Source of the DNA: Hyphomicrobiaceae bacterium
GTDB lineage: Bacteria > Pseudomonadota > Alphaproteobacteria > Rhizobiales > Hyphomicrobiaceae
Direction of reading: 5' to 3'
NCBI GenBank assembly: GCA_041397645.1
Contig: JAWKWE010000004.1
Location: 620,001-684,000, forward strand
DNA: 64,000 bases
In this document: positions 8,768-16,760 of the stretch, piece by piece
Position numbering within the stretch: the stretch's first letter is position 1
Layout of the letters: every line of letters begins with the position of its first letter
Made by a program: the position numbers and the translations under genes
Notes under the pieces: model-generated
The model's database searches: none
Told to the model about the DNA's origin: nothing
What the model saw: the letters and a program-made list of their open reading frames with translations, nothing else

Positions 8768-9454
8768 CTATGCGATGACCGCATTGATTTGCGGTTTGGC
8801 ATCGGGCGGACGCAAATAAACTGCCTGAACGCTGTTAAAATGCCTCATATGGATGGCGCGGAAAAGTACGTCCACGGAATCAGGCAAAAGGTGTGGCTCA
8901 ATAGCCCTAATGCTCCTGCCCGTTGCATTCGCTGCCTTGGCGAGTGCTTCCGCGCCTGAGCCCGCAGCCAGGACGTCGCGCTCTGGAAGCTGCTGCACCG
9001 CCTCATCAATTGCGAGAGCAGCTGCTGGAGCGCGCGAGGCCAAAGTGCGTGGATCGAACCGTTCGATATACACCTCGCCGCGTCGCGCATCGGTGGCAAT
9101 CACAAGTTCACTCGCGCCGATCACATGAAGGGACGGATTCATCGCCATTAGATGCAGCGTCGAGACCGGCACTATGGGCGTATTTGCGACGAGCGCCAGG
9201 GCGCGAGCCGCGGCGGTGGCAATCCGCGTGCCGGTAAACGTCCCAGGCCCTCGCGTAACGGCAATTCGATCAAGATCGAGGACCGACATCCCGGTTGCCG
9301 AAAGCGCTTCAGAAATCATGGGCACGAGACGCTCCGCCTGCCCGCTCGACATTGGTTCATGGAATGCAGCGATCGAAGGGGAAAGACTGAGCAGGCCGCG
9401 GCCAGCGGCGACCGAGCACGCATCGAAGCAGGTATCGAAGGCAAGAACGTTCAT
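8768..9454 (-). CDS. tsaB: tRNA threonylcarbamoyladenosine biosynthesis protein TsaB
   Basis: TsaB is the partner of TsaD and TsaE in making t6A37 on ANN-decoding tRNAs. The 228-residue ASKHA-fold protein begins MNVLAFDTCFDACSVA, the phosphate-1-like motif, and carries the characteristic VTRGPGTFTGTRI near residue 70. The C-terminal half is divergent, as is normal for TsaB. It starts 13 bases before the nitroreductase gene stop and is followed by rimI. No tsaD or tsaE is in the window. Confidence 0.94.
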   Translation of the reverse strand: MNVLAFDTCFDACSVAAGRGLLSLSPSIAAFHEPMSSGQAERLVPMISEALSATGMSVLDLDRIAVTRGPGTFTGTRIATAAARALALVANTPIVPVSTLHLMAMNPSLHVIGASELVIATDARRGEVYIERFDPRTLASRAPAAALAIDEAVQQLPERDVLAAGSGAEALAKAANATGRSIRAIEPHLLPDSVDVLFRAIHMRHFNSVQAVYLRPPDAKPQINAVIA

Positions 9455-9467
9455 AATGCCTGGACTT

Positions 9468-10076
9468 TTAAACTATGCTCGCCATCTCGTCGAAGCTAAA
9501 GCGCGGGCTGCGCGGGCGTAGCGCAGATGCATCGCCGTAGCCAAGATTGCAAAGGAAATTCGATCTTACTTCAGTGCCGGCAAAAAAAGCCGCGTCCACG
9601 CCAGCGTTGTCGAAACCTGACATCGGTCCGCAATCGAGACCCAACGCGCGCGCAGCGACGATGAGATAGGCACCCTGCAAGGAAGAATTCCTGAAAGCCG
9701 TCTCGCGGATCTTATCCTCGTTTCCGGCAAACCATGAGCGCGCGTCGGTATGGGGAAACAACTTCGGCAAGTGATCGTAGAAGCGCAAATCCTGGCCAAT
9801 GATCGCCGTAACTGGCGCCGCCATTGTCTTGTCGCGGTTACCTTCGCTCAAATGGGGTTTCAGGCGCTCTTTGGCGTCGCGGGACTTGACGAATACGATG
9901 CGTGCAGGCGAGCAGTTCGCGCTGGTGGGACCAAGCTTGAGTACGTCGATGAGCTGGTGGAGCAATTCATCCGGGACGTCACGTTCGAGCCACTTGGAGT
10001 GGGTGCGCGCATCCAGAAAAATCGGGCCAAGCGCGGAAGCATCGATGGCATCACGTTTGAGCGTGGGCGTGGCGGT
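9468..10076 (-). CDS. RutE/HadB-type nitroreductase family protein (malonic semialdehyde reductase-like)
   Basis: A flavin-dependent oxidoreductase of the nitroreductase superfamily, 202 residues. The pattern SKWLERDVPDELL, then LKLGPTSANCSPARIVFVKS and the late GLDCGPMSGFDNAGVD matches the RutE/HadB subfamily, whose model member reduces malonic semialdehyde in uracil breakdown. No other rut gene is nearby, so the substrate is open. ATG 10076 is preferred because AGGAGA lies 9 bases upstream; an upstream in-frame start at 10124 has no such signal. It lies between the nfu terminator and tsaB. Confidence 0.82.
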   Translation of the reverse strand, partial: TATPTLKRDAIDASALGPIFLDARTHSKWLERDVPDELLHQLIDVLKLGPTSANCSPARIVFVKSRDAKERLKPHLSEGNRDKTMAAPVTAIIGQDLRFYDHLPKLFPHTDARSWFAGNEDKIRETAFRNSSLQGAYLIVAARALGLDCGPMSGFDNAGVDAAFFAGTEVRSNFLCNLGYGDASALRPRSPRFSFDEMASIV

Positions 10077-10126
10077 CATCTCGATTGGTCTCCTGTGGTC
10101 GGGAAAGATGGACCTCAAGTCCAACG

Positions 10127-10156
10127 TGCAAAACCCCGCGAGGCATCGCGGGGTTT
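10127..10156 (-). terminator. Rho-independent terminator after the Nfu gene
   Basis: A perfect 10-bp stem, AAACCCCGCG (10131-10140) against CGCGGGGTTT (10147-10156) with a 6-base loop. On the minus strand it ends in GGGGTTTTGC. It lies 71 bases after the Nfu stop and before the RutE-like gene, so it separates these two minus-strand units. Confidence 0.8.
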
Positions 10157-10226
10157 CATATCTGCTAGGATATTCTTATCTTAAGCGCCCTTAACCTGCT
10201 CAAGAACGTCAGCAAACCTACCCCGG

Positions 10227-10781
10227 CTATACGGCCTGGACCGATTGCACATCCGGGCAGAAATGCTTGAGCAGGTTTTCGATGCCGTGCCGCAACGTAG
10301 CCGTGGAGCTGGGGCAGCCGGCGCACGCTCCGCGCATATGCAAATAGACAACTCCGTCACGGAAGCCGGAGAACGTGATGTCTCCGCCATCCTGGGCGAC
10401 GGCCGGACGCACACGGGTCTCGATCAGCTCTTTGATGGTCGCAACGGTGTCCTCGTCGTCAGGATCATACGAGCCCTCGCCCGCATCGTTTGCGCCTTCA
10501 TCGTCGGAGGCAGGCGCCCCCGACATGTAGTGTTCCATGATGGCGCCAAGCACGACGGGCTTTAGATGCTGCCAGTCGATATCACCCTTGGTGACAGAGA
10601 TGAAGTCGGAGCCCAAGAAGACACCCTTGACGCCATCGATGTCGAACAGCCGCGCCGCGAGCGGCGACTTTCCAGCCTCGTCCCGAGAACGAAAATCGGC
10701 GGTACCGGAGTCCAGCACCGATTTGCCGGGCATGAACTTCAACGTAGCTGGATTAGGGGTCGCTTCGGTCTGAATAAACAT
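10227..10781 (-). CDS. Nfu-type iron-sulfur cluster carrier/scaffold protein
   Basis: A 184-residue Fe-S protein. The N-terminal Nfu_N domain (MFIQTEATPNPATLKFMPGK, residues 1-90) is followed by an acidic linker and a C-terminal NifU-like domain with the cluster-binding CxxC in GACAGCPSSTATLRHG. The protein probably delivers Fe-S clusters to target enzymes such as MiaB or LeuC, both encoded here. ATG 10781 is preferred over 10796 because it begins the conserved FIQTEATPN and has a GAGG upstream. It has its own promoter with an Irr-type box, and a terminator follows. Confidence 0.95.
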   Translation of the reverse strand: MFIQTEATPNPATLKFMPGKSVLDSGTADFRSRDEAGKSPLAARLFDIDGVKGVFLGSDFISVTKGDIDWQHLKPVVLGAIMEHYMSGAPASDDEGANDAGEGSYDPDDEDTVATIKELIETRVRPAVAQDGGDITFSGFRDGVVYLHMRGACAGCPSSTATLRHGIENLLKHFCPDVQSVQAV

Positions 10782-10850
10782 GGCAGCAAGCCTCAATTAC
10801 CGGACACGGCTCCGCAGACGCACCGGTCACACCAGCCATCCGCGCCACCG

Positions 10851-10894
10851 TTAGAATTGTTCTAAGATATATGCCGATGCGCTCCGTTTGTCGA
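10851..10894 (-). promoter_or_regulatory. Promoter with Irr-type iron-control box before the Nfu gene
   Basis: On the minus strand TCGACA (10894-10889), a 17-base spacer and TATATC (10871-10866) form a good sigma-70 type promoter. The perfect inverted repeat TTAGAA-CAA-TTCTAA (10865-10851) follows directly and would cover the start of transcription. TTTAGAA-N3-TTCTAAA is the iron control element bound by Irr in rhizobia, as I recall it; here the outermost bases differ. Placement over the start fits repression under iron limitation. Confidence 0.6.
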
Positions 10895-10911
10895 GGACGG
10901 ACGACCTAAAA

Positions 10912-11421
10912 TCAAGCCAAAGCCTTGATTTCATCAAGAGAAAGTTTGCCCGGAACGATCGTGATGGGGATCGCGAACCCACCTGCAACCTTGCCGGCAG
11001 CCAGCGAAGACACCAGCGGCCCCGGCCCCTTGGCGTCGGTCGCGGCGCCCAACACGAGAATCGCGACGTCTTCATCCTCGCTGATCTGCTGGACGATGGC
11101 CTCAGCAGGCGTGCCCTCGCGAATGATCTCCTCGGAGGGGACGTCTTCAAAGCCCGCCAGGTTGAGTTTGCGGCGGAACAGACGGAACAACGCCTTGGCC
11201 TTTGTGGTCTCTTCCTCAAGCTGCTTCTGGCGCACGCCAACCCAGTGCTGATATTCACCGGGCTCGATTACGTAGAGCATAGCGATACAGCCCGAGGAGC
11301 GCTGCACGCGCGAGGCTGTGTAGTAAAGCGCGCTCTCGACTTCCTGGCTCTCGTCCACGACGAGTAGAAACTTGCGCGTGTGGCCAGCCTCGAAGGAACG
11401 CCTTGGCTTCATGTCTGTCAC
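10912..11421 (-). CDS. Universal stress protein UspA family
   Basis: A 169-residue cytoplasmic UspA-fold protein. It opens with the strand FLLVVDESQEVESALYYTA and ends with the ATP-binding type loop ILVLGAATDAKGPGPLVSSLA, near the usual G-2x-G-9x-G(S/T) pattern. The exact role is unknown. The start is probably GTG 11421, which has AAGGGG 7 bases upstream; ATG 11412 is the alternative. It lies 53 bases after trpS, its usual neighbour in Hyphomicrobiales. Confidence 0.88.
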   Translation of the reverse strand: MTDMKPRRSFEAGHTRKFLLVVDESQEVESALYYTASRVQRSSGCIAMLYVIEPGEYQHWVGVRQKQLEEETTKAKALFRLFRRKLNLAGFEDVPSEEIIREGTPAEAIVQQISEDEDVAILVLGAATDAKGPGPLVSSLAAGKVAGGFAIPITIVPGKLSLDEIKALA

Positions 11422-11474
11422 GCTGCCGCCCCTTCCTTATCGATGCTCTTGGACAATCCCAGTATCCGCGGCTG

Positions 11475-12512
11475 TCACGAGCGGACGAACCCGACGATGT
11501 CCTTGACCTGATCCATGATCGGTTTGGCGATGGCACGCGCTCGCGCCGCCCCGTCGGCCAGGACCTTATCAATCGCCGCGGGGTCTGCCATCAGCCTTTT
11601 CGCCTCGCCGCCGATGGCCCCCATCTTCTCGGTGGCGACCTCCGCAAGCGCCTTCTTGAAGCTGGAGAACTGCTGGCCGCCAAAATCCTTCAACACCGCG
11701 TCCACGGACTGATCGGCCATGGCCGCATAGATGCCCACAAGATTTTCCGCCTCGGGTCGACCGGCGAAGCCCTCCTTGTCGGTGGGAATGGGCTCCGGAT
11801 CAGTCTTCGCCTTCTGGATCTTCTTGGCGATGACATCGGCGTCATCGGTGAGGTTGATGCGCGACAGGTCAGAAGGATCGGACTTCGACATCTTCTTGGT
11901 ACCGTCCCGCAGGCTCATGACGCGGGTCGCCGGCCCCGTGATGACTGGATCGGGCTGGGGAAAGAAAATGCCATCGGCAAAGCCCGCAGCGATGATCTGC
12001 TTTGAGAAGTCGTTATTGAACTTCTGAGCGATGTCACGCGCCAGTTCCAAGTGCTGCTTTTGATCCTCGCCCACGGGCACGTGCGTTGCCCGATATGCGA
12101 GAATGTCGGCAGCCATCAGATTTGGGTAGGCATACAGCCCAACAGAGGCGCGCTCCTTGTCCTTGCCCGCCTTTTCCTTGAACTGCGTCATACGGTCGAG
12201 CCAGCCCAGCCGCGCGATACAATTGAAGATCCAAGCGAGCTCGGCGTGCTCGGACACCTGCGACTGGTTGAAGAGGATGCTCTTCTTCGGATCCAGTCCG
12301 GCAGCCATGTAAGCGGCGGTGACGAGACGGATCGAGTTGCGCAGCTCCTCCGGATCCTGCCAGACCGTGATGGCGTGCAGATCAACGACGCAGTAAATGC
12401 ACTCGTGCGTGTCCTGCATCTTGATCCAGTTGACCATGGCGCCAAGGTAGTTGCCCAGATGCAAGCTGCCGGTCGGCTGCATGCCCGAGAAGACGCGCGG
12501 AGTGATCTTCAT
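11475..12512 (-). CDS. trpS: Tryptophanyl-tRNA synthetase
   Basis: TrpS charges tRNA-Trp with tryptophan. The 345-residue class Ic synthetase has the HIGH-like signature in GSLHLGNYLGAMV (about residue 15) and the KMSKS loop in GTKKMSKSDPSDLSRI (about residue 210). ATG 12512 is chosen over an in-frame GTG at 12521 because the conserved MKITPRVFSGMQPTG begins there. It lies 71 bases after murJ and before the universal stress protein gene, the conserved order. Confidence 0.97.
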   Translation of the reverse strand: MKITPRVFSGMQPTGSLHLGNYLGAMVNWIKMQDTHECIYCVVDLHAITVWQDPEELRNSIRLVTAAYMAAGLDPKKSILFNQSQVSEHAELAWIFNCIARLGWLDRMTQFKEKAGKDKERASVGLYAYPNLMAADILAYRATHVPVGEDQKQHLELARDIAQKFNNDFSKQIIAAGFADGIFFPQPDPVITGPATRVMSLRDGTKKMSKSDPSDLSRINLTDDADVIAKKIQKAKTDPEPIPTDKEGFAGRPEAENLVGIYAAMADQSVDAVLKDFGGQQFSSFKKALAEVATEKMGAIGGEAKRLMADPAAIDKVLADGAARARAIAKPIMDQVKDIVGFVRS

Positions 12513-12583
12513 TTCGTCCACCAGTTATTGGAATTCCGGCGCGGGTTATGGCCCGCCCAGACGGGTGTGGCAAGCTCTAGCGA

Positions 12584-14167
12584 TTATTGGCCGGCGCGGC
12601 GGCGAAACCTTTGTAACTGGGCCGGCGATAAGGCGCCCGTGATCAGGATCATCACCCCGAAGGTCAACAGACCTACGACGACCAGGAGCCCGAGTGCGCC
12701 GCTTTGCACTAAAAAGCCCTGCTCGCGAGCCAGATAGGGCTCAAAAACGAACAATCCCGCATAGAGCGCACCTGCCATCGTTGCGCTTGAAAGAAGGATC
12801 AAAGGAATATTGCGCTTGAAGCGCCGGTCGATCTCGAATTCGCCGCGCTTGCTCAGCGTCGACCAGAGCAGCCAGGCATTGAGCCAACCACCGAAAGAGG
12901 TGGCAATCGCAATGCCAAGCTCCGGCGCCCAGCCGATGTTTCGGAACACAAAAAACAGTGCAATCGACCCAAGCGTGTTCGCGATCAGGCTGATGGTCGC
13001 ATACTGCATGGGCGTCTTGGTGTCTTCACGGGCGAAGTATGCGGGTGAAAAGACCTTGATCATGACAAAGGCCGGAAGCCCGATGGCAAACAGAGCCAGC
13101 ACGGCGGCCGTCGAAGCGGAATCGCTTGCGACAAAAGCCCCACGCTCGAACAACACGCGCACGATCTGTGACGGCATAACCGCAATCGCCACCGCCGCGG
13201 GGACTGTCAACATCATGGCAAATTCAAGCGAGCGGTTCTGGCTGTCCATCACCGAGGCATGATCGCCCGAGCGCAAGCTGCGAGCGATGTCGGGCAACAA
13301 AACGACGCCGACAGCAATACCGACAATTGCCAGAGGAAGCTCATAGATCCGGTCGGCATAATAAAGGTGCGAAACAGCGCCCGGCTGCATCGATGCTATC
13401 ACGGTGCCAATTGCAATGTTGAGCTGGGTGACGCCGCCCGAGATGATGCCAGGTACGCCCAACTCCCAAAGCCGCCGTAGATCGGGTGTCCACCGCGGCC
13501 ATCGGAGTTTCAGCGATAAACCGTTACGGCTCATCCCCCACATGAGTAGCAAAAGCTGCAAAATACCGGCTGCAAACACGCCCCAGGCCTGAATAACGCC
13601 GGCTTCGGGCTCCGCTTTGTATCCCCACCAGATCGACAACAACGTTGCCACCATCATCGAAAAATTGAGCACGATGGAAACGGAGGAGGATTCTGCGAAT
13701 TTGCCGACCGAATTCAGCGCGCCGGACATGAGCGCGACTAGCGACATACACAACAGATACGGCATCGTGATGCGCGTGAGCAGGACCGCAAGCTCGTACT
13801 TTTCCGGCTGAACGTCGAAGCCAGGCGCCAATGCGTACATAAGCACCGGCATGGCGATCTCGGCAACGATGGTCAAAATCAGGAGAACGAAGACGAGTCC
13901 GCTCATCGCCTCTTCGGCGAATTGCCGGGCTGCCTCTTTGCCCTCGCCTTCGAGCTTCTTGGCAAAGATCGGCACGAAGGCCGAGTTGAATGCACCTTCG
14001 CCGAACAGACGGCGAAACAGGTTCGGGAACCGGAACGCGACGACGAAAGCGTCCGCCACCCAACCCGATCCCAGCGTCGCGGCGATAAGAATATCGCGCA
14101 CGAACCCCAGGACCCGGCTCAGAAGCGTCAGGCCGCCAACCGTTACGAAGGAGCGATAGAGTTTCAT
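12584..14167 (-). CDS. murJ: Lipid II flippase MurJ (MviN)
   Basis: MurJ moves lipid II from the cytoplasmic to the periplasmic face of the inner membrane for peptidoglycan synthesis. The 527-residue protein is hydrophobic throughout, with about 14 predicted membrane helices. It shows the family signature FRFPNLFRRLFGEGAFNSAF near residue 50 and a basic start MKLYRSFVTVGGLTLLSRVL. ATG 14167 is preferred over 14194. In related genomes it directly follows glnD, but here a hydrolase gene lies between them. Confidence 0.95.
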   Translation of the reverse strand: MKLYRSFVTVGGLTLLSRVLGFVRDILIAATLGSGWVADAFVVAFRFPNLFRRLFGEGAFNSAFVPIFAKKLEGEGKEAARQFAEEAMSGLVFVLLILTIVAEIAMPVLMYALAPGFDVQPEKYELAVLLTRITMPYLLCMSLVALMSGALNSVGKFAESSSVSIVLNFSMMVATLLSIWWGYKAEPEAGVIQAWGVFAAGILQLLLLMWGMSRNGLSLKLRWPRWTPDLRRLWELGVPGIISGGVTQLNIAIGTVIASMQPGAVSHLYYADRIYELPLAIVGIAVGVVLLPDIARSLRSGDHASVMDSQNRSLEFAMMLTVPAAVAIAVMPSQIVRVLFERGAFVASDSASTAAVLALFAIGLPAFVMIKVFSPAYFAREDTKTPMQYATISLIANTLGSIALFFVFRNIGWAPELGIAIATSFGGWLNAWLLWSTLSKRGEFEIDRRFKRNIPLILLSSATMAGALYAGLFVFEPYLAREQGFLVQSGALGLLVVVGLLTFGVMILITGALSPAQLQRFRRRAGQ

Positions 14168-14304
14168 GGACCAGCGAGGTAACGGGGTTCGCAACCACTA
14201 GCAAGGCCCAGAAGCAGTGATGCCAACAGGCCGCAACATCAGCCCCCGCCTTTTGTTGCCGCTATCCGTCCGAAACGGCCTCGCCGGCAAATCAAAGACA
14301 AAGC

Positions 14305-16626
14305 TTACAGGTTGGTGCAGAGGTCTTCTTTGAGTCTGTCCAAGCTCGGATCGACAAATTTCTCCTCGGGTTTCGACTTTCCGTACAAAGGCGCAAGGCT
14401 CCAATACCGCCCGTCACCTTCGATCGGATCGGTGGGGTAGGGCTTTTCATTGAATTTTCCCTTGGTGCCCGCAAGCGCCGTGCGGCGCTCGGGCGTTGCG
14501 CGCCGGACTGCAGAGCGCCCGGACTGTCCCTGCTTGAGAATATGCACGATGTCCTCAAGCACGGATGCATCATTAATGAACGCCGCATGATAGCTGCCGC
14601 ACATGTTGCCAAACATGTAGCGATGCTCCGGCTCTCGGGTGATGTCGATGACATCAACACCGTTGCTGCGCATGGGGGTGCCATTCTGAATGTAGCCCGC
14701 TCGCGGCACATTCCCGCGCAACAGGCTCGAAAGCGCCAAGACACCGTCGTTGCCCGATGCGTACACGGTGATCCGGTCAGCGAAATACGTAAAGGGCTGC
14801 ACTTTCTGCGCGAACACGATAGAGGAAACATCGGGTGCCGCGAAGACGATCTGGCCGAGACGGAAGCGGTCATAACGACCGTCCTTCGACAGTCGCCGAT
14901 CCAGCATCGGGCGCAATCCATCCAGCGTTCTCAGCAGTATCTGGGAACCCATGGAGTGGGCGACAATGTCGAGCCCGACCAGATCGCCGCTCGATGCGAT
15001 CGCCTTCAGGAAAGCGGACAAGTGCACTTCGGATTGTTCCGCCAAATCCATATCCGGCGCATAGTTGAGCACCCTCTGCGTAGAGGGCCAACTGAACATG
15101 TAGATCTGTCCGTAATAGTCGGATGAGGCTGCGATATTGGCGACGTGGCGTACCGCATCTTCAAAGCCATTGTTGTAGCCGTGAATATAGAGGAGCGCGC
15201 GTTCGTATCCGCTCACCTCGTCGCTGCGAAACACCAAACGCTTGGGTTGAGAAAAATCGATCGGCGGCTCAAACGGCGTAAACTTCACCGCCTTCACCGG
15301 CTTGTCCTGGATGCGCTGCTCAAACAAACTCTTGATGCCGGAGCCATAGGCCCCGACGGCTTCCGAGGATCCGGGACTGCGAACCTGAACCTCCAGGCAG
15401 CCCAGGTGTAAGCGGGTGGAGTCCAGCTCCGAAGAAAACATCGCCGACAAGTCGTAGGGTTCGGCAACGGGTGTCTTGAACGTCGGCTGACGATCCGTCG
15501 CGTAAAGAATGCGCACGGTCTTTACTGCACCCATTTCGCTTGTCTCCACGCCTGCGCAGGACTGACGGGAAATGGGCTTGTAACTGTCCGTCTCGTTATG
15601 GCGCGAAGCAATCAGATTACGCAGGATGCGGATGACAGCGCGCCAGTTCTCCTCCGGCGTGACCGTGCTGCCGCTCGCCGCAGCACTGGCTTGCTCAGAT
15701 TTGTCGACCACCAGAATAGTGGGGACACTCAGACCGGCCGGTGGCTCCAAGGCGACCCGAAGACCATAGCCTTGCACCTTCCCCTTGATCTCGCGTGCGC
15801 CGAAGGCCACGTACTCGCGCCCTGTGCGATCCTTATTCAACGCAGACGCCTCGATCTTGAAACTATCTCCTGCAAGCTCAAGCGCGTCGAACTGGACGTC
15901 TTTGCGCCGCTCCATGAGCAACGTCGCGAGAGAGACCGGCGTTTCCGCGCGCAAAGTGTAGTTGATCTGATCAACTCTGATCTTGTTGTCGGCTGAAGAA
16001 TACGTCGTCCACGATCCATCTGAATCGTTTGGATCGTCCGGGTCGGCGTCGTGTTGCTCTCTGACGAGACCTAGCGGGAGGTACACAGGCATCTTCGCCT
16101 TGGCGTTCATCCGCTCTTCGAAGCGGGCGAAGGCATCAATCTCTTTCTCGCTCGCATCAAGCTGCGAGATCTCATCTTGGGACAGCATGCCGACAATCTG
16201 AGAGCCCGTTGCCACCCGAAAATTCACAACGGCCGCGCGCAACTTGTCGAGCGCGGCGTTGCCGACTTCCGCTTTCAATGCACCCGACGCGATGAGTTTG
16301 CGCTGATTGGGCGGATCGGTGAGCCACGCCTTGAGCTGCTCACGCTGTTGGCGCACGGCGTCGGGATCATCCAAAAGTTTGCGCTCGGCGTCCGTCGGAG
16401 AAGCTCCGGTGTTGGGCGAGGCAAGCCAGCGACGCAATCGACGCAGCGCCTGCCTTTCGGAATCTGTTTCATGGGAGCGCAAGGCGCCCGCCGCTTCGAG
16501 CTTCCTGGAAATGGATTTGGATGAGGCCTTGGAAGCGGATACACCATCTTGGGTCGATGTCTCTTGCGCCCAAGAACGCGATCCGCACAAAATAAGGCAT
16601 AGTCCGGCAATCAATAGAGTACGCAC
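14305..16626 (-). CDS. Secreted alpha/beta hydrolase with DUF900 domain
   Basis: A large exported protein of about 773 residues. A signal peptide runs to about residue 20 (VRTLLIAGLCLILCGSRSWA). Roughly 390 residues with no domain I recognise follow, then a DUF900 esterase/lipase-like domain: YIHGYNNGFEDAVRH (oxyanion region), IVAHSMGSQILLRTLDGL (nucleophile Ser), QIVFAAPDVSSIVF and a late SYHAAFINDASVLEDI (candidate His). GTG 16626 is chosen since it begins the signal peptide after a G-rich ribosome site; the frame is open to 16719. It stands alone, 128 bases after glnD and 137 before murJ. The substrate is unknown. Confidence 0.75.
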   Translation of the reverse strand: MRTLLIAGLCLILCGSRSWAQETSTQDGVSASKASSKSISRKLEAAGALRSHETDSERQALRRLRRWLASPNTGASPTDAERKLLDDPDAVRQQREQLKAWLTDPPNQRKLIASGALKAEVGNAALDKLRAAVVNFRVATGSQIVGMLSQDEISQLDASEKEIDAFARFEERMNAKAKMPVYLPLGLVREQHDADPDDPNDSDGSWTTYSSADNKIRVDQINYTLRAETPVSLATLLMERRKDVQFDALELAGDSFKIEASALNKDRTGREYVAFGAREIKGKVQGYGLRVALEPPAGLSVPTILVVDKSEQASAAASGSTVTPEENWRAVIRILRNLIASRHNETDSYKPISRQSCAGVETSEMGAVKTVRILYATDRQPTFKTPVAEPYDLSAMFSSELDSTRLHLGCLEVQVRSPGSSEAVGAYGSGIKSLFEQRIQDKPVKAVKFTPFEPPIDFSQPKRLVFRSDEVSGYERALLYIHGYNNGFEDAVRHVANIAASSDYYGQIYMFSWPSTQRVLNYAPDMDLAEQSEVHLSAFLKAIASSGDLVGLDIVAHSMGSQILLRTLDGLRPMLDRRLSKDGRYDRFRLGQIVFAAPDVSSIVFAQKVQPFTYFADRITVYASGNDGVLALSSLLRGNVPRAGYIQNGTPMRSNGVDVIDITREPEHRYMFGNMCGSYHAAFINDASVLEDIVHILKQGQSGRSAVRRATPERRTALAGTKGKFNEKPYPTDPIEGDGRYWSLAPLYGKSKPEEKFVDPSLDRLKEDLCTNL

Positions 16627-16744
16627 GCCACCCCCCAACACTTCGTAAGCCTGCCAGAAATGACTAGCACGAAGGCGGAGAATTTTGAACCTGGCAAGTC
16701 CTGCTAAAAATCGCGGCAATGCTCCGCGTTTAGATTAGAGAAGC

Positions 16745-16760
16745 GCTTAGCGAACTAAGC
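16745..16760 (-). other. UUCG-tetraloop hairpin overlapping the glnD stop
   Basis: The minus strand reads GCTTAG-TTCG-CTAAGC, a perfect 6-bp stem closed by an extra-stable UUCG loop. The glnD stop TAG (16757-16755) lies in the first arm. No T-run follows, so it is more likely an RNA 3'-end or processing structure than an intrinsic terminator. Confidence 0.4.
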
